NCBI RefSeq assembly: GCF_000290615.1
Contig: NZ_ALAS01000118.1
Span: forward strand, 18,670-82,669
Origin: Heyndrickxia coagulans DSM 1 = ATCC 7050
Lineage (GTDB): Bacteria; Bacillota; Bacilli; Bacillales; Bacillaceae_C
Length of the DNA: 64,000 nucleotides
Reading direction: 5' to 3'
The notes below the pieces were generated by a model that ran no database searches, had not been told where the DNA came from, and was given only the letters and a program-made list of their open reading frames with translations. Positions 1-9,021 of this stretch are shown here, piece after piece. Both the position numbers and the translations under genes were made by a program. The number at the start of each line of letters is the position of its first letter. Position 1 is the first letter of the stretch.

Positions 1-72
1 TTCCATTTTTAGTATAACAGACGATGGCCAAAATTGCATGTGACATTTTTTTTAATTGCCGGTTTTTTGGCT

Positions 73-108
73 CCCGGATAAATGGCATTCTATTACGATT
101 TATCCGGG
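73..108. repeat. Perfect inverted repeat left of cotA
   Basis: CCCGGATAAAT at 73-83 is exactly complementary to ATTTATCCGGG at 98-108, giving an 11-bp stem with a 14-nt loop. Neither side is followed by a clear T-run, so it is not a textbook terminator. It lies about 100 bp beyond the cotA stop codon. It may end cotA transcription or belong to a gene beyond the window edge. Nothing else is recognisable in 1-211. Confidence 0.5.
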
Positions 109-211
109 AAACCGGGGTTTCGGGCTTGATTTATTCAAAAAGCGATTCGTAAATCCCCGTCCGTTCAAGGCCTTGCAAACCGGTTGGGTTTCATTCGTTT
201 GTTAGCAGCCT

Positions 212-1780
212 TTAATCCGAAAGGGGGCTGTCTGACTCTGGGAGATCCGGATCGATGACTTGGAACGGGCGCATCATATCGTAGTCTTCGTGTTCGAGAA
301 TATGGCAGTGCCATACGTAGTCGCCGGCATACGGGGAAAACCGCATCATGACGCGGGTGATTTGCCCGCCCGGTGCGGCAACGGTATCTTTAAAGCCGCG
401 TTCATTCGGTTCCGGCGGGGTCGCAGGGCCGGTATATACAATTTGGCCCGTTTCGTTATACAAGTCCAAGTCAAATGGGCGGCGGTCCAAAATTTGAAAC
501 TGGACAAGATGGATATGGATCGGATGGGTAAAAGCCGTTGTATTGGCAAGCGACCAGATTTCAGTTGTGCCGAGCCTTGGCATTTCCGTCACCGGATCCA
601 TCCATCTTTTTTTGTCCAGAAGCAATAGCGGGCGCCCGTATGAATCGGTTGCACCGGTCAGTTTTAAATGGCGGATGGCGCTCACGTTTTGGCTGGAAGG
701 AACCGGGATGGAAGACAAGGACGGCGGAATGCGGCTTGTGTCTTCTCCGGAAACCGGCAGCACGACCCGAAACTGCATGACATCGCCGGTTTGGTCGGCC
801 GGATCGGCATTAGGCCCGAGGTCATTTTTTAGTAAAATCGTCTGCCCGGCATATTCGGAAAAATCAAGGATCAAATCCGCCCGTTCTGCCGGTTCCAGTG
901 CCAGATTTCCGACTTGCACCGGCCGCCTTAGCAGCCCGCCGTCCGTGCCGATCTGGTAAAAAGCCTGGCCGGAATCAAGGTACAACTGATAGGCCCGCGT
1001 GTTGGACGCATTGACAATCCGGAACCGGTATTTTCGCGGCTCCACTTCCAAATAGGGCCATACCTTTCCATTTACAAGAATCGTATCGCCGAGGAAAAAC
1101 GGCACGACGGATGGATCCGGTGTTCCGGGCCCCGGATTTTGCGGCTGGCGCGGATAAAAAAGGGAACCGTCATTGTTAAAAGTCCGGTCCGTGAGAAGCA
1201 GCGGAATTTCGTATTTGCCGGATGGCAGATGGAAAGCCTTTTCTTTTTGATCGCGAATGATATACATGCCGGCCAGGCCTGCATACACATTGAGGCGCGT
1301 AATGCCGATCGCATGGTCATGGTACCACAAAGTGGCGGGGCGCTGTTTGTTTGAATACTCATAAACTTCATTTTTGAATGCCGGCCCGGTTTCGTTAAAA
1401 TCGCGCGTAAACCAGGCTTCCGGATAGCCGTCGCTGTCCGGTTTGGTTTCCCCGCCATGGAGATGCACGACGGTCCGCACTTCCGGAAAGTCCGTTCCCA
1501 TCCCGTCTAAGATGGTGGGGTCAATCGGGAGAAAATGTCTTTGCGGCAAATGATTCGTCCATTTCACCCGTATCTTTTTCCCGTGCGGCACGTCAAAAAG
1601 CGGCCCGGGAAAGCGGCGGTTGTACCCCCATAACCTTGTCGGCCTTAAATCCCGGTGCAGCTTTTGCCAAAATTCTTCCATTGTGACGTCATAATATGCG
1701 ATCCCGCCCTCTTCCCGCACTGGCCGGATTTTTTCCGCGAGCGGCAGGCGGTCAACAAACTTTTCTAAATTCGGGCTCAA
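212..1780 (-). CDS. cotA: Spore coat multicopper oxidase (laccase) CotA
   Basis: This is a 522-residue multicopper oxidase close to B. subtilis CotA (513 aa), an outer spore coat laccase that oxidises phenolic substrates with O2. All copper motifs are present: HLHGG near residue 110, WYHDHA near 157, THPIHIH in the C-terminal third, and HCHILEHEDYDMM near the C-terminus holding the type 1 Cys, His and Met ligands. I chose TTG at 1780 because GAGGGAG (1789-1795) ends 8 nt upstream of it and the N-terminus then matches the family. The in-frame GTG at 1789 overlaps that Shine-Dalgarno sequence. The gene stands alone on the minus strand, divergent from ansA, and is expected to be mother-cell expressed. 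Confidence 0.95.
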   Translation of the reverse strand: MSPNLEKFVDRLPLAEKIRPVREEGGIAYYDVTMEEFWQKLHRDLRPTRLWGYNRRFPGPLFDVPHGKKIRVKWTNHLPQRHFLPIDPTILDGMGTDFPEVRTVVHLHGGETKPDSDGYPEAWFTRDFNETGPAFKNEVYEYSNKQRPATLWYHDHAIGITRLNVYAGLAGMYIIRDQKEKAFHLPSGKYEIPLLLTDRTFNNDGSLFYPRQPQNPGPGTPDPSVVPFFLGDTILVNGKVWPYLEVEPRKYRFRIVNASNTRAYQLYLDSGQAFYQIGTDGGLLRRPVQVGNLALEPAERADLILDFSEYAGQTILLKNDLGPNADPADQTGDVMQFRVVLPVSGEDTSRIPPSLSSIPVPSSQNVSAIRHLKLTGATDSYGRPLLLLDKKRWMDPVTEMPRLGTTEIWSLANTTAFTHPIHIHLVQFQILDRRPFDLDLYNETGQIVYTGPATPPEPNERGFKDTVAAPGGQITRVMMRFSPYAGDYVWHCHILEHEDYDMMRPFQVIDPDLPESDSPLSD

Positions 1781-1827
1781 ACTCCCCACTCCCTCATCAA
1801 TTGATGCCGTACATTTCTAACAGAATA

Positions 1828-1836
1828 TGAACCATC
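1828..1836 (-). promoter_or_regulatory. Possible sigma-K/E -10 element of cotA
   Basis: The minus strand reads CATATTCTG here, close to the mother-cell sigma-K -10 consensus CATANNNTA, about 50 nt before the cotA start. No convincing -35 is visible, so this is a weak call supported mainly by the known sporulation control of cotA. Confidence 0.25.
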
Positions 1837-1946
1837 AAGGCTTTTGGAAAGGGCGAATGGTACCGGAGGCAGAGATAACGTTTTTGGCCCGCCCGTATCA
1901 AAAACATAGGCATGTTTGAAAAAGCTTTTAGAGGCGAGACAAAAAA

Positions 1947-1975
1947 TTGAACGGGAACCGCAAAAATCATATAAT
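1947..1975 (+). promoter_or_regulatory. Sigma-A promoter of ansA
   Basis: TTGAAC (1947-1952) and TATAAT (1970-1975) are separated by exactly 17 bp. The -10 is a perfect consensus, 45 bp before the ansA start codon. Confidence 0.75.
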
Positions 1976-2020
1976 AAGCTATATTGGTTTCCGAGACAGT
2001 TAGAAATGAAGGTGGCACAA

Positions 2021-3016
2021 ATGAAAAAAATTTTGCTCTTGGCAACAGGCGGGACCATTGCTTCCGTTGAGGGGGATGAAGGGCTGAAACCCGGGCTTTC
2101 GGGAGAAGACTTGCTGAAATATTTTCAGCATGCTGCTTTGTCTGCCGATGTCACCGCAAAGATATTAATGAACCGCGACAGCACAAACATGCAGCCGGAA
2201 CATTGGGTGCAGATTGCAAAAGCAGTTGCGGAACATTATGAACAGTATGACGGTTTTTTGATTACACACGGAACGGATACATTGGGATATACGTCGGCAG
2301 CCTTGTCGTATATGCTGCAGGGCCTGAATAAGCCGGTTGTGCTGACGGGTTCGCAGGTGCCGATCAGTTTTAAAAAGACCGATGCCAAGAAAAATCTTTT
2401 CAACGCCCTCCGCTTTGCCTGCGAGGAGATTGGCGGCGTTTTTGTCGTGTTTGACGGGCGCGTGATCATGGGCACAAGGGCGGTGAAAATGCGGACGAAA
2501 AGCTACGATGCGTTTGAAAGCATCAATTATCCGTATGTGGCTTATGTAGCAGGGGACGAGGTGCATTATCATTGGAGGCCACAACCGCCGGAGCAGCCGT
2601 TTCATATTGAGACAAGCCTGTCACCGGATGTCTTTCTTTTAAAATTGCACCCGGGCACAAAGCCGGAGATTTTTGATTTTTTAAAGGAACATTACCGCGG
2701 GGTGATCATTGAAAGTTTCGGGAACGGCGGGGTGCCGTTTGAAGGGCGCAACTTGCTGCCAAAAATCAAGGAATTGACCGATGCCGGGATTGTTGTTATG
2801 ATTTCGACGCAATGCTTGGAAGAAGGGCATGATTTGTATTTGTATGAAGTCGGAAGAAAAGTCGCGCAATATCCGGTGATTGTTTCCGGGGATATGAATA
2901 CGGAAGCGATCGTGCCGAAACTAATGTGGGCGCTTGGCAAAACGGATGATCCCGCTGAAGTGAAAAAGATCATTGAAACGCCGCTTGCTTATGATTTGTC
3001 ACAGGATTGGGGGTAA
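2021..3016 (+). CDS. ansA: L-asparaginase, type I
   Basis: A 331-residue cytoplasmic L-asparaginase that hydrolyses asparagine to aspartate and ammonia, very similar in length and sequence to B. subtilis AnsA (329 aa). The N-terminal TGGTIAS motif carries the first catalytic Thr, and [12 protein letters not shown] near residue 90 carries the second Thr-Asp pair. The open frame extends upstream to 1916, but ATG 2021 is preceded by AAGGTGG at a 6-nt spacing and aligns with the family start. There is no AnsR-like regulator or ansB neighbour; the gene has its own promoter and terminator and appears monocistronic. Confidence 0.95.
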   Translation: MKKILLLATGGTIASVEGDEGLKPGLSGEDLLKYFQHAALSADVTAKILMNRDSTNMQPEHWVQIAKAVAEHYEQYDGFLITHGTDTLGYTSAALSYMLQGLNKPVVLTGSQVPISFKKTDAKKNLFNALRFACEEIGGVFVVFDGRVIMGTRAVKMRTKSYDAFESINYPYVAYVAGDEVHYHWRPQPPEQPFHIETSLSPDVFLLKLHPGTKPEIFDFLKEHYRGVIIESFGNGGVPFEGRNLLPKIKELTDAGIVVMISTQCLEEGHDLYLYEVGRKVAQYPVIVSGDMNTEAIVPKLMWALGKTDDPAEVKKIIETPLAYDLSQDWG

Positions 3017-3040
3017 AGCGCGCCGGAAAACGGCTGAAAG

Positions 3041-3071
3041 ATTGCGGGAGGGGATGCCTGCAATTTTTTTT
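3041..3071 (+). terminator. Rho-independent terminator of ansA
   Basis: ATTGCGGG (3041-3048) pairs with CCTGCAAT (3057-3064) through an 8-bp stem including one G-U pair, followed by seven Ts. From here to 3309 (before the lytS Shine-Dalgarno sequence) I see no convincing gene. Confidence 0.75.
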
Positions 3072-3322
3072 GCCGTTCGATGCGTTTGAGCATCCTGCTG
3101 CACAGCCCGCGTTTGCAGCGTTTTCCCGGCATTTTTTCAGCCGGTGTCTTCTATATAGAACGGGGTTTCTGCGTTTACAAAAAACCGCCGCCATAAATTC
3201 CATTAAATTTCATACCAACTGCGCGGGGAATCGAGTAAACTGGAGTTAGGAAACATGAAAAAACAGGCGCCAGGCCCGGCCTTAAAGGGGCGGTTTCCGG
3301 CATTCGCGAGGGAGGTAGCACG

Positions 3323-5023
3323 GTGGAAACGTCATTTGAAATGCTGCTGGAAATATTTGAGAGGGCTTCCCTTTTATTAACCTGCTTATTTTTTATCACG
3401 AGAATTCCGCGTTTTAAAGAAATCTTTCAACAGGAGCAGCCGTCTGTTTTTGAATTGAGTTTTATCACTGCAGTCTTTTGCAGTTTTGCCATCTTTGCGA
3501 CTTACTCGGGCATTAAGGTGGACGGGTCCCTTGTCAATGTGCGGATTATTGCCATCGTATCCGGCGGTATCCTGTTCGGCCCGTGGGTTGGCATTATCAC
3601 AGGCATCGTCTCCGGGTTGCACCGTTATTTAATAGATATTGGCGGGGTTACCTCCGTGCCGTGCTTGATTACGAGTATTACAGCCGGCGTCATTTCCGGC
3701 CTGATCAGCAGGAAAGTGAAAAATTCCTGGCGCTGGTTCGTCGGGATCGCAGCCGGGATGTTTTGTGAAATATTAACGATGCTTTTGATTCTTGTTTTTG
3801 CCCACCCGTTCAGCACCGGGGTGGATATTGTGTCCAAAATTGCCTTCCCGATGATCGCGGGCGACGTCAATATTGGATTGATTGTCCTGCTGATTAAGAG
3901 CGTGGAGGGCGAGAAGGAATTTGTGGCGGCAAAACAGGCAAAACTGGCGCTTGATATTGCCAATAAAACCATGCCGTATTTCCGCGCCATCAATGCAGAA
4001 TCGTTGGAAAAAATCTGCGCCATCATTAAAAATGAGATCCGCGCCGATGCAGTTGCCATCACCGATAAGAAAAAAATCCTGGCTTATGTCGGCTTCGGAC
4101 AGGAAAGGTACCAGATCGGCCATGAAATTATTAGTGATCTGACAAAAACTGCGATCAAAAGCGGGGAAATTACGATCCGCAACCATATCCAGGACCAGCA
4201 GACCCCGCAGATCCAGTGTCTGCTGATTATTCCGTTAAAGGAGCGGGATGAAGTCACCGGCACATTAAAAATTTATTATAAAAAAGCGAACAAAATCACC
4301 TACTCCCTGCAGACAATGGCAATCGGCCTTGCCCAGATGATTTCGACGCTCATGGAAATTTCGCGCATCGAAGAAATCAAAGAAGAAGCCAATAAAGCGG
4401 AGTGGAAGGCGCTCCAGACAAAAATCAACCCGCATTTTTTGTTTAACGCGTTAAATGCGATTGCCTCCACGACCCGCAGAAATCCCGATAAAGCAAGAAA
4501 ATTAATCATGAACTTATCCGGTTTTATGCGCTATAATCTTGAATTGGCTGATGATTTTATTGATATCAATAAAGAACTGCAGCAGGTGCGCGACTATATT
4601 GAGATTGAAAAAGCGAGATTCGGCAGCCACCTGCAGGTTGAATATGAGATTGACGCCGTATCCGTGCTGATCCCGAGCCTGATTATCCAGCCGCTTGTGG
4701 AAAATGCAATCAACCATGGGATTTTAAAAGTAAAAGGGCCGGGGATCGTAAAAATCTCCGTCAAGGAGGTGGGAAATAAAGTCCGCATCAGTGTGGCGGA
4801 TACAGGGGCAGGCATTCCGGAAGAAGTGATTGAGCATGTTTACCAGGATAATATGCCGGTCACACAGATTGGCCTTTATAATGTCCATCGCCGTGTCAAA
4901 CTGATTTACGGAAACGGCCTGGCCATCAGAAGGCTGAATCCCGGAACAGAAGTTTATTTTGAGGTTCCGAAGGTGGGAGAATATGAAAGCCATTATAGTG
5001 GAAGACGAAATACCGGCACGTGA
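3323..5023 (+). CDS. lytS: LytS-type sensor histidine kinase
   Basis: A 566-residue membrane sensor kinase. The order is a 5TMR-LYT membrane domain (about residues 1-195, with the typical [11 protein letters not shown] and GPWVGIITG signature), a GAF-like region (about 210-345), a His_kinase domain with phospho-acceptor His371 in [11 protein letters not shown], and an ATPase domain with N-box [10 protein letters not shown] and G-box ADTGAGIP. It starts at GTG 3323 behind GGGAGG at a 7-nt spacing. Members of this family sense cell-wall or membrane state or extracellular pyruvate. It overlaps lytT by 41 nt, so the two are probably translationally coupled. The C-terminal tail after EVPK is longer than I expect for the family. 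The adjacent YhjX-like carrier suggests pyruvate sensing, which is inference. Confidence 0.92.
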   Translation: METSFEMLLEIFERASLLLTCLFFITRIPRFKEIFQQEQPSVFELSFITAVFCSFAIFATYSGIKVDGSLVNVRIIAIVSGGILFGPWVGIITGIVSGLHRYLIDIGGVTSVPCLITSITAGVISGLISRKVKNSWRWFVGIAAGMFCEILTMLLILVFAHPFSTGVDIVSKIAFPMIAGDVNIGLIVLLIKSVEGEKEFVAAKQAKLALDIANKTMPYFRAINAESLEKICAIIKNEIRADAVAITDKKKILAYVGFGQERYQIGHEIISDLTKTAIKSGEITIRNHIQDQQTPQIQCLLIIPLKERDEVTGTLKIYYKKANKITYSLQTMAIGLAQMISTLMEISRIEEIKEEANKAEWKALQTKINPHFLFNALNAIASTTRRNPDKARKLIMNLSGFMRYNLELADDFIDINKELQQVRDYIEIEKARFGSHLQVEYEIDAVSVLIPSLIIQPLVENAINHGILKVKGPGIVKISVKEVGNKVRISVADTGAGIPEEVIEHVYQDNMPVTQIGLYNVHRRVKLIYGNGLAIRRLNPGTEVYFEVPKVGEYESHYSGRRNTGT

Positions 5024-5732
5024 AGAACTGGCGTATTTGATTGAAACGTACAGCGGGATTGAGATTACCGATTGTTTTGAAGACGGGCTGGATGTGCTGA
5101 AATTTTTACAGGAACATGAAACAGATGCGATTTTTCTTGATATTAATATTCCTTCCCTGGACGGCATGCTGCTGGCAGGAAGCATCAGCAAATTTGCGCA
5201 TAAACCGTATATTATTTTTACAACGGCTTATAAGGAACACGCCGTACAGGCTTTTGAACTGGAAGCATTTGATTATATTTTAAAACCATATGAAGAAAAA
5301 AGAATTGCCGCCATGTTGAAAAGGCTTGAGGCTGCGTATAAAAGAGAGCATCCATTGCCGGGAGAAGAAGGGGCTGTGCCGCGAAATGGCGGGCTTCACC
5401 GGAAAGAGCGGGTGAATTTGCGCAAGGGAGAGAAAATTATTGTGGCGGATGCAAACGATATTTTTTACTGCGCCGCTCAGGAAAAAATCACGCTTGTTTA
5501 TACACAACAGGAAACGTTTGAAATGCCCATGGCGATATCCGAGTTCCAGTCCCTTTTGCCTGAGGATCTTTTCTTTCGCTGCCACCGGTCTTATCTTGTA
5601 AATTTAACGAAGATCCGGGAAATTGTGCCGTGGTTCAATCAGACGTATTTGCTCCGTTTAAAAGGGATGGACGCGGAAATACCGGTAAGCAGAAGAAATG
5701 TGAAACAGTTTAAAGCGCTGATGCATTTTTAA
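4983..5732 (+). CDS. lytT: LytTR-family response regulator
   Basis: A 249-residue response regulator with an N-terminal receiver domain (acidic ED at 7-8, phospho-acceptor Asp53 in [11 protein letters not shown], Lys near 103 in [10 protein letters not shown]) and a C-terminal LytTR DNA-binding domain from about residue 150. ATG 4983 is used because it sits behind GGTGGGAG and matches the canonical receiver N-terminus; the frame stays open upstream inside lytS. LytTR proteins bind direct repeats spaced two helical turns apart. Such a pair is present upstream of the carrier gene at 6189. No lrgAB or pftAB-like genes follow, unlike B. subtilis. Confidence 0.92.
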   Translation: MKAIIVEDEIPAREELAYLIETYSGIEITDCFEDGLDVLKFLQEHETDAIFLDINIPSLDGMLLAGSISKFAHKPYIIFTTAYKEHAVQAFELEAFDYILKPYEEKRIAAMLKRLEAAYKREHPLPGEEGAVPRNGGLHRKERVNLRKGEKIIVADANDIFYCAAQEKITLVYTQQETFEMPMAISEFQSLLPEDLFFRCHRSYLVNLTKIREIVPWFNQTYLLRLKGMDAEIPVSRRNVKQFKALMHF

Positions 5733-6062
5733 TATAAAGCGCCATAAAGCGCCCAGCCATGCAGGAAAAGCGGCAGCATGAACAAAAAGTGTATGTCGGC
5801 TTTTTCCTTTTTTGCCGGGGCGGGCGTGAAAAATAGCATGGCCTACTTTGCGCACTGCAGCCGTTCGCGTGTGAAAAGTTGCCTGCTTTCCAATTTGCCA
5901 TCCTCCAAGGTGTTGCGCCGAAAAAGCGGGCATGGCCTGCTTCCGGCAATACCGTTTTTCAGGAAGATTGTGCATAAATTGGAATACCTGATTTTATCCA
6001 TATGCCATCTTTTATGGACATTGCGCGGGAAAGTTTCAAGAAGCGGTTTGTTCCTGTGCCAT
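5733..6062. other. Gene-free stretch between lytT and the carrier gene
   Basis: There is an open frame at 5778-6119, but it lacks a Shine-Dalgarno sequence, resembles no family I know and has a cysteine/phenylalanine-rich composition typical of a shadow frame. I see no clear terminator after lytT. The stretch is best read as a long upstream regulatory region for the gene at 6189. Confidence 0.5.
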
Positions 6063-6093
6063 CCATTCCTTTCTGTATACCGTTTATTCCTTT
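6063..6093 (+). promoter_or_regulatory. Direct repeat, candidate LytT-binding site
   Basis: CCATTCCTTT (6063-6072) and TTATTCCTTT (6084-6093) share ATTCCTTT, and their start-to-start distance is exactly 21 bp, two helical turns. LytTR regulators such as E. coli YpdB bind direct repeats with this spacing. The pair ends 47 bp before the -10 element, a position suited to an activator, and the promoter has a poor -35. Confidence 0.6.
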
Positions 6094-6117
6094 TTAAAGC
6101 ATTCTCGTTCCGAAAAT

Positions 6118-6146
6118 GAGTTCCCTCCTTATTTTCGTACTATAAT
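6118..6146 (+). promoter_or_regulatory. Activator-type promoter of the MFS carrier gene
   Basis: TATAAT at 6141-6146 is a perfect -10. The hexamer 17 bp upstream (GAGTTC) does not resemble TTGACA, as expected for a promoter that needs an activator bound at the upstream direct repeat. Confidence 0.6.
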
Positions 6147-6188
6147 TTGAACTGTAGAAAAGGACAGAAGAAACGGAGGGAATCGGAC

Positions 6189-7424
6189 ATGTTAGAACGA
6201 AAAGCAAACCGCAGCCTGATTGTATTAGGGACGATGATTGTACAAATGGGGCTTGGGACTGTTTATACATGGAGTTTATTTAACCAGCCGCTTGTTGATA
6301 AATTCGGGTGGCAATTGAGTGCAGTATCGACGACATTTTCTATTTTAAGCCTGGCACTTGCAGTATCGACATTGTTTGCGACAAAATTGCAGGCAAGATG
6401 GGGGCTGCGCCGCCTGGTTGCTTTTTCCGGCATTTTGCTTGGCGCAGGATTAATCTTGAGTTCATTTGCACCTTCACTTTGGATGCTCTATCTGTTGGCA
6501 GGCCTTATTGTCGGTTATGCAGACGGGACAGCTTATATCACGACTTTATCCAATTTAATGAAATGGTTTCCGGATAAAAAAGGCCTCGTTTCAGGCATCT
6601 CCGTCGGGGCATACGGGACCGGCAGCCTAGTATTTAAGTTTGTAAACGGTGCCATCCTCAGTTCGTTTGGTGTCACACAGGCTTTTCTTTGCTGGGGAGT
6701 GATTGCAATTGCCATGATCACCGGCGGATCTTTCCTCTTGAAAGAAGCAGAAAATACAACCACATCCGGTACTGTGTCCAAACAGCCGGCCGGAAAAGAT
6801 TTTACCATCAAAGAAATGCTCAAAACGAAACAAGCTTACCTCTTATTCATCGTGTTCTTCACGGCGTGTATGAGCGGTTTATATCTGATCGGCCTTGTTA
6901 AAGACATCGGCACGAGGCTTGTCGGGCTGGATGTTGCGACGGCCAGCAATGCAGTGGCGCTGATTGCCGTCTTTAACACCATCGGGCGGCTCGTTCTCGG
7001 CGGTTTATCAGACCATGTGGGAAGAATGAAAGTGGTATCAGGGACGCTGCTCGCGACGGCCGTTGCGGTTTCCATTTTGAGCTATGCCCACTTAAATTTC
7101 GCCCTGTTCTTTATCTGTGTTGCTGCGATTGCTTTCGGTTTCGGCGGAAATGTCACCGTATTTCCGGCTATTATTTCAGACTTCTTCGGCCTGAAAAATC
7201 AAAGCGCCAATTATTCAGTGATTTACCAAGGCTTCGGCATCGGCGCATTATCCGGATCGGTCATCGCTTCCCTTCTCGGGGGCTTTATGCCGACATTCCA
7301 TGCGATCACGATTCTCTGCCTGGTCTCTTTTGCGATTACGCTTTTCATTAAATCGCCGGCTGAAGAAGCAGCCCACGCACACGGGGTTCGGGGGAATGTC
7401 AACCGTGCCCAGCATTCGCATTAA
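6189..7424 (+). CDS. OFA-family MFS carrier, YhjX-like (pyruvate transporter candidate)
   Basis: A 411-residue, roughly 12-segment membrane carrier of the oxalate/formate antiporter (OFA) group of the major facilitator superfamily. It follows E. coli YhjX along its length, for example GTVYTWSLF near residue 25, KWFPDKKGL, FFTACMSGLY and SVIYQGFGIG. YhjX is a pyruvate/proton symporter induced by the LytS-type system YpdAB. The start at ATG 6189 has GGAGGG 8 nt upstream. Its position directly after lytST, with a candidate LytTR site, suggests it is the target of that system. The C-terminus is His-rich (AHAHG, HSH). Substrate specificity is inferred; oxalate or formate cannot be excluded. Confidence 0.85.
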   Translation: MLERKANRSLIVLGTMIVQMGLGTVYTWSLFNQPLVDKFGWQLSAVSTTFSILSLALAVSTLFATKLQARWGLRRLVAFSGILLGAGLILSSFAPSLWMLYLLAGLIVGYADGTAYITTLSNLMKWFPDKKGLVSGISVGAYGTGSLVFKFVNGAILSSFGVTQAFLCWGVIAIAMITGGSFLLKEAENTTTSGTVSKQPAGKDFTIKEMLKTKQAYLLFIVFFTACMSGLYLIGLVKDIGTRLVGLDVATASNAVALIAVFNTIGRLVLGGLSDHVGRMKVVSGTLLATAVAVSILSYAHLNFALFFICVAAIAFGFGGNVTVFPAIISDFFGLKNQSANYSVIYQGFGIGALSGSVIASLLGGFMPTFHAITILCLVSFAITLFIKSPAEEAAHAHGVRGNVNRAQHSH

Positions 7425-7490
7425 AGCAAGGGCTGTGTGCTTCGATCATGAACAAGCAGACAGGAAAGGGATTCGTGCCTCCATCATGAT

Positions 7491-7524
7491 AAAAAACCCG
7501 CTGGCTGCCCCAGCGGGTTTTCCC
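7491..7524. terminator. Bidirectional terminator between the carrier gene and the metE-like gene
   Basis: AAAACCCGCTGG (7493-7504) pairs perfectly with CCAGCGGGTTTT (7510-7521) around a 5-nt loop. T-runs are present on both strands, so it can end transcription of both convergent genes. Confidence 0.9.
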
Positions 7525-7527
7525 GGT

Positions 7528-8631
7528 TTATCCCCAAATTTCCTTTGCGGTATCCACAATATATTTTACTTTGTCCCACTGCTGCTCTTCTGTTAAAAGA
7601 TTGCCGTGGTGGGTGGAGGAGAAGCCGCACTGGGTGCTGATGCAAAGCTGTTCGAGCGGTACATACCTGGATGCTTCCCGAATCCGGTTTTTGATCAGCA
7701 CTTTATCTTCAAGCTCTCCCTTTTTCGATGTAAAAATACCAAGCACGACTTTCGGCCCGCCTTCCGGAATGTATTTCAACGGTTCAAACCCGCCGGAACG
7801 CTCATCGTCGTATTCAAGGAAAAACCCGTCTACTTTTTCATTTGCAAAGATTTTCGGGGCAATTTTATCATACGGACCTTCAAAAGCCCATTTCGACTGG
7901 TAGTTGCCGCGGCACAGATGGGTTGTGATGGTCAGATCATCCGGCTTGTCTTCCAGTACGCTGTTTGCTACATGTAAAGCGAGATCAATCAATCTTTCCC
8001 TTTCGAGCTCACTGTCTGCAAACGGCAGTTTCGGTGCACACAGGCCGGCAAGATAAACATCATCCAGCTGCAAGTAGCGGCAGCCGGCATCATAAAAAGC
8101 TTTGATCGCATCCCGGTAAGTTTGGATAATATCATTTGCGTATTCTTCAAGATCCGGGTAAATGTCTTCATTGCGGATTCCGGCATTGAAAAACTGATTC
8201 GGGCTTGGAATAGTCATTTTCGCAACCGCCCTGTCCCCGGCGATTTCTTTCAGCGCAATAAAATCTTTTATGTGCGGATGGTCCGGGTTAAAGGAGACTT
8301 TTCCGGTTACCCGGACGTCATAAGCTTCCGTTTCGATGCCGACAAACCGGTATCCATGGTTCGGCACGTACCCTTTTACCCCGTTTAAATGTTCCATGAA
8401 ATCCGTATGCCAGAATCTCCGCCGGAATTCTCCGTCCGTTACCGCTTCGAGGCCGGCTTCAATTTGTTTGCCGACCAGGCGGCGGATTTCTTCATTTTCA
8501 ATTGCACGCAAGTCTTCGGCCGGGATGGTTCCCGCTGCAAATTTTTCCCGCGCTTCGTGCAACCGGGCCGGGCGCAAAAAGCTTCCGACAATGTCTGCCC
8601 TGTACGGCGCTTTTGTTAATGTTTTCGTCAT
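7528..8631 (-). CDS. MetE-like cobalamin-independent methionine synthase (YxjG/YxjH type)
   Basis: A 367-residue protein equivalent to the C-terminal catalytic domain of MetE without the N-terminal half, as in B. subtilis YxjG and YxjH. Candidate zinc ligands are visible in HLCRGN (His, Cys) and STQCGFSS (Cys) near the C-terminus. It probably transfers a methyl group to homocysteine or a related thiol to make methionine, although short MetE-like proteins may not use the folate donor. ATG 8631 has GAGGG 7 nt upstream; an in-frame ATG at 8634 is too close. It is a single gene under an S-box leader, so it should be expressed when S-adenosylmethionine is low. Confidence 0.88.
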   Translation of the reverse strand: MTKTLTKAPYRADIVGSFLRPARLHEAREKFAAGTIPAEDLRAIENEEIRRLVGKQIEAGLEAVTDGEFRRRFWHTDFMEHLNGVKGYVPNHGYRFVGIETEAYDVRVTGKVSFNPDHPHIKDFIALKEIAGDRAVAKMTIPSPNQFFNAGIRNEDIYPDLEEYANDIIQTYRDAIKAFYDAGCRYLQLDDVYLAGLCAPKLPFADSELERERLIDLALHVANSVLEDKPDDLTITTHLCRGNYQSKWAFEGPYDKIAPKIFANEKVDGFFLEYDDERSGGFEPLKYIPEGGPKVVLGIFTSKKGELEDKVLIKNRIREASRYVPLEQLCISTQCGFSSTHHGNLLTEEQQWDKVKYIVDTAKEIWG

Positions 8632-8711
8632 CATGATTCCCTCTTTCTGGATATTTTTTAAAACAGCTGCTGTGCGCAGAAAAAAATTGCTTTTAGCTGC
8701 ATGGGCCCATT

Positions 8712-8742
8712 AAAAAACCTCTTCTGCAATAAGAAGAGGTTT
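8712..8742 (-). terminator. S-box intrinsic terminator
   Basis: On the minus strand AAACCTCTTCT and AGAAGAGGTTT form an 11-bp stem followed by TTTTTT. The 5' arm can instead pair with AAGAAGAG at the 3' side of helix P1 of the aptamer, which is the expected antiterminator switch. Confidence 0.9.
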
Positions 8743-8768
8743 GGATTGCAAAACTGAACCGTCCGCTC

Positions 8769-8870
8769 TTCTTATCTTCAAGCAATGCTTTCTGGAATTG
8801 GCACAGTTCTTTAAAAAAGACCGCTGCCGAGGCTTCAAGGGGCCAGTCCCTCCACCTCTCTGGATAAGAA
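8769..8870 (-). promoter_or_regulatory. SAM-I (S-box) riboswitch aptamer
   Basis: The minus strand carries the S-box signature: TTCTTATC closing helix P1, then AGAGAGGTGGAGGGA, CTGGCC, TGAAGCCTCGGCAGC, and GATAAGAA closing P1. With the terminator at 8712-8742 it forms a transcription-attenuation riboswitch that shuts off the downstream methionine-synthase-like gene when S-adenosylmethionine binds. Confidence 0.95.
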
Positions 8871-8896
8871 TTTTAAATATTATTTAGTTTAAATAC

Positions 8897-8925
8897 ACTT
8901 TAAATGTTCCACCTATTTTTGTCAA
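8897..8925 (-). promoter_or_regulatory. Sigma-A promoter of the S-box transcript
   Basis: On the minus strand, TTGACA (8920-8925) and TAAAGT (8897-8902) are 17 bp apart. The start would fall about 20 nt before the aptamer. Confidence 0.75.
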
Positions 8926-8962
8926 GGGCATTCGCAAAATTTTTTAAAATGGGACGGGAAGA

Positions 8963-8992
8963 TTGAAATCAGGGGCGATGTGAAAATATAAT
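8963..8992 (+). promoter_or_regulatory. Promoter of the BI-1 family gene
   Basis: TTGAAA (8963-8968) and TATAAT (8987-8992) are separated by 18 bp, about 30 nt before the start codon. It is divergent from the S-box promoter. Confidence 0.7.
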
Positions 8993-9021
8993 AGTAATAA
9001 GAAAAACAAAGGAGGGATTTT

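Noticed and set aside
3254..3360. Short frame starting ATG 3254 upstream of lytS
   Set aside because: It runs out of frame into lytS, its Shine-Dalgarno sequence is marginal and its composition is unlike a protein. The GGGAGG site at 3310 clearly serves lytS.
5778..6119. 113-codon plus-strand frame between lytT and the MFS gene
   Set aside because: It has no Shine-Dalgarno sequence and no recognisable domain, and it overlaps the candidate LytT site and most of the promoter of the next gene.
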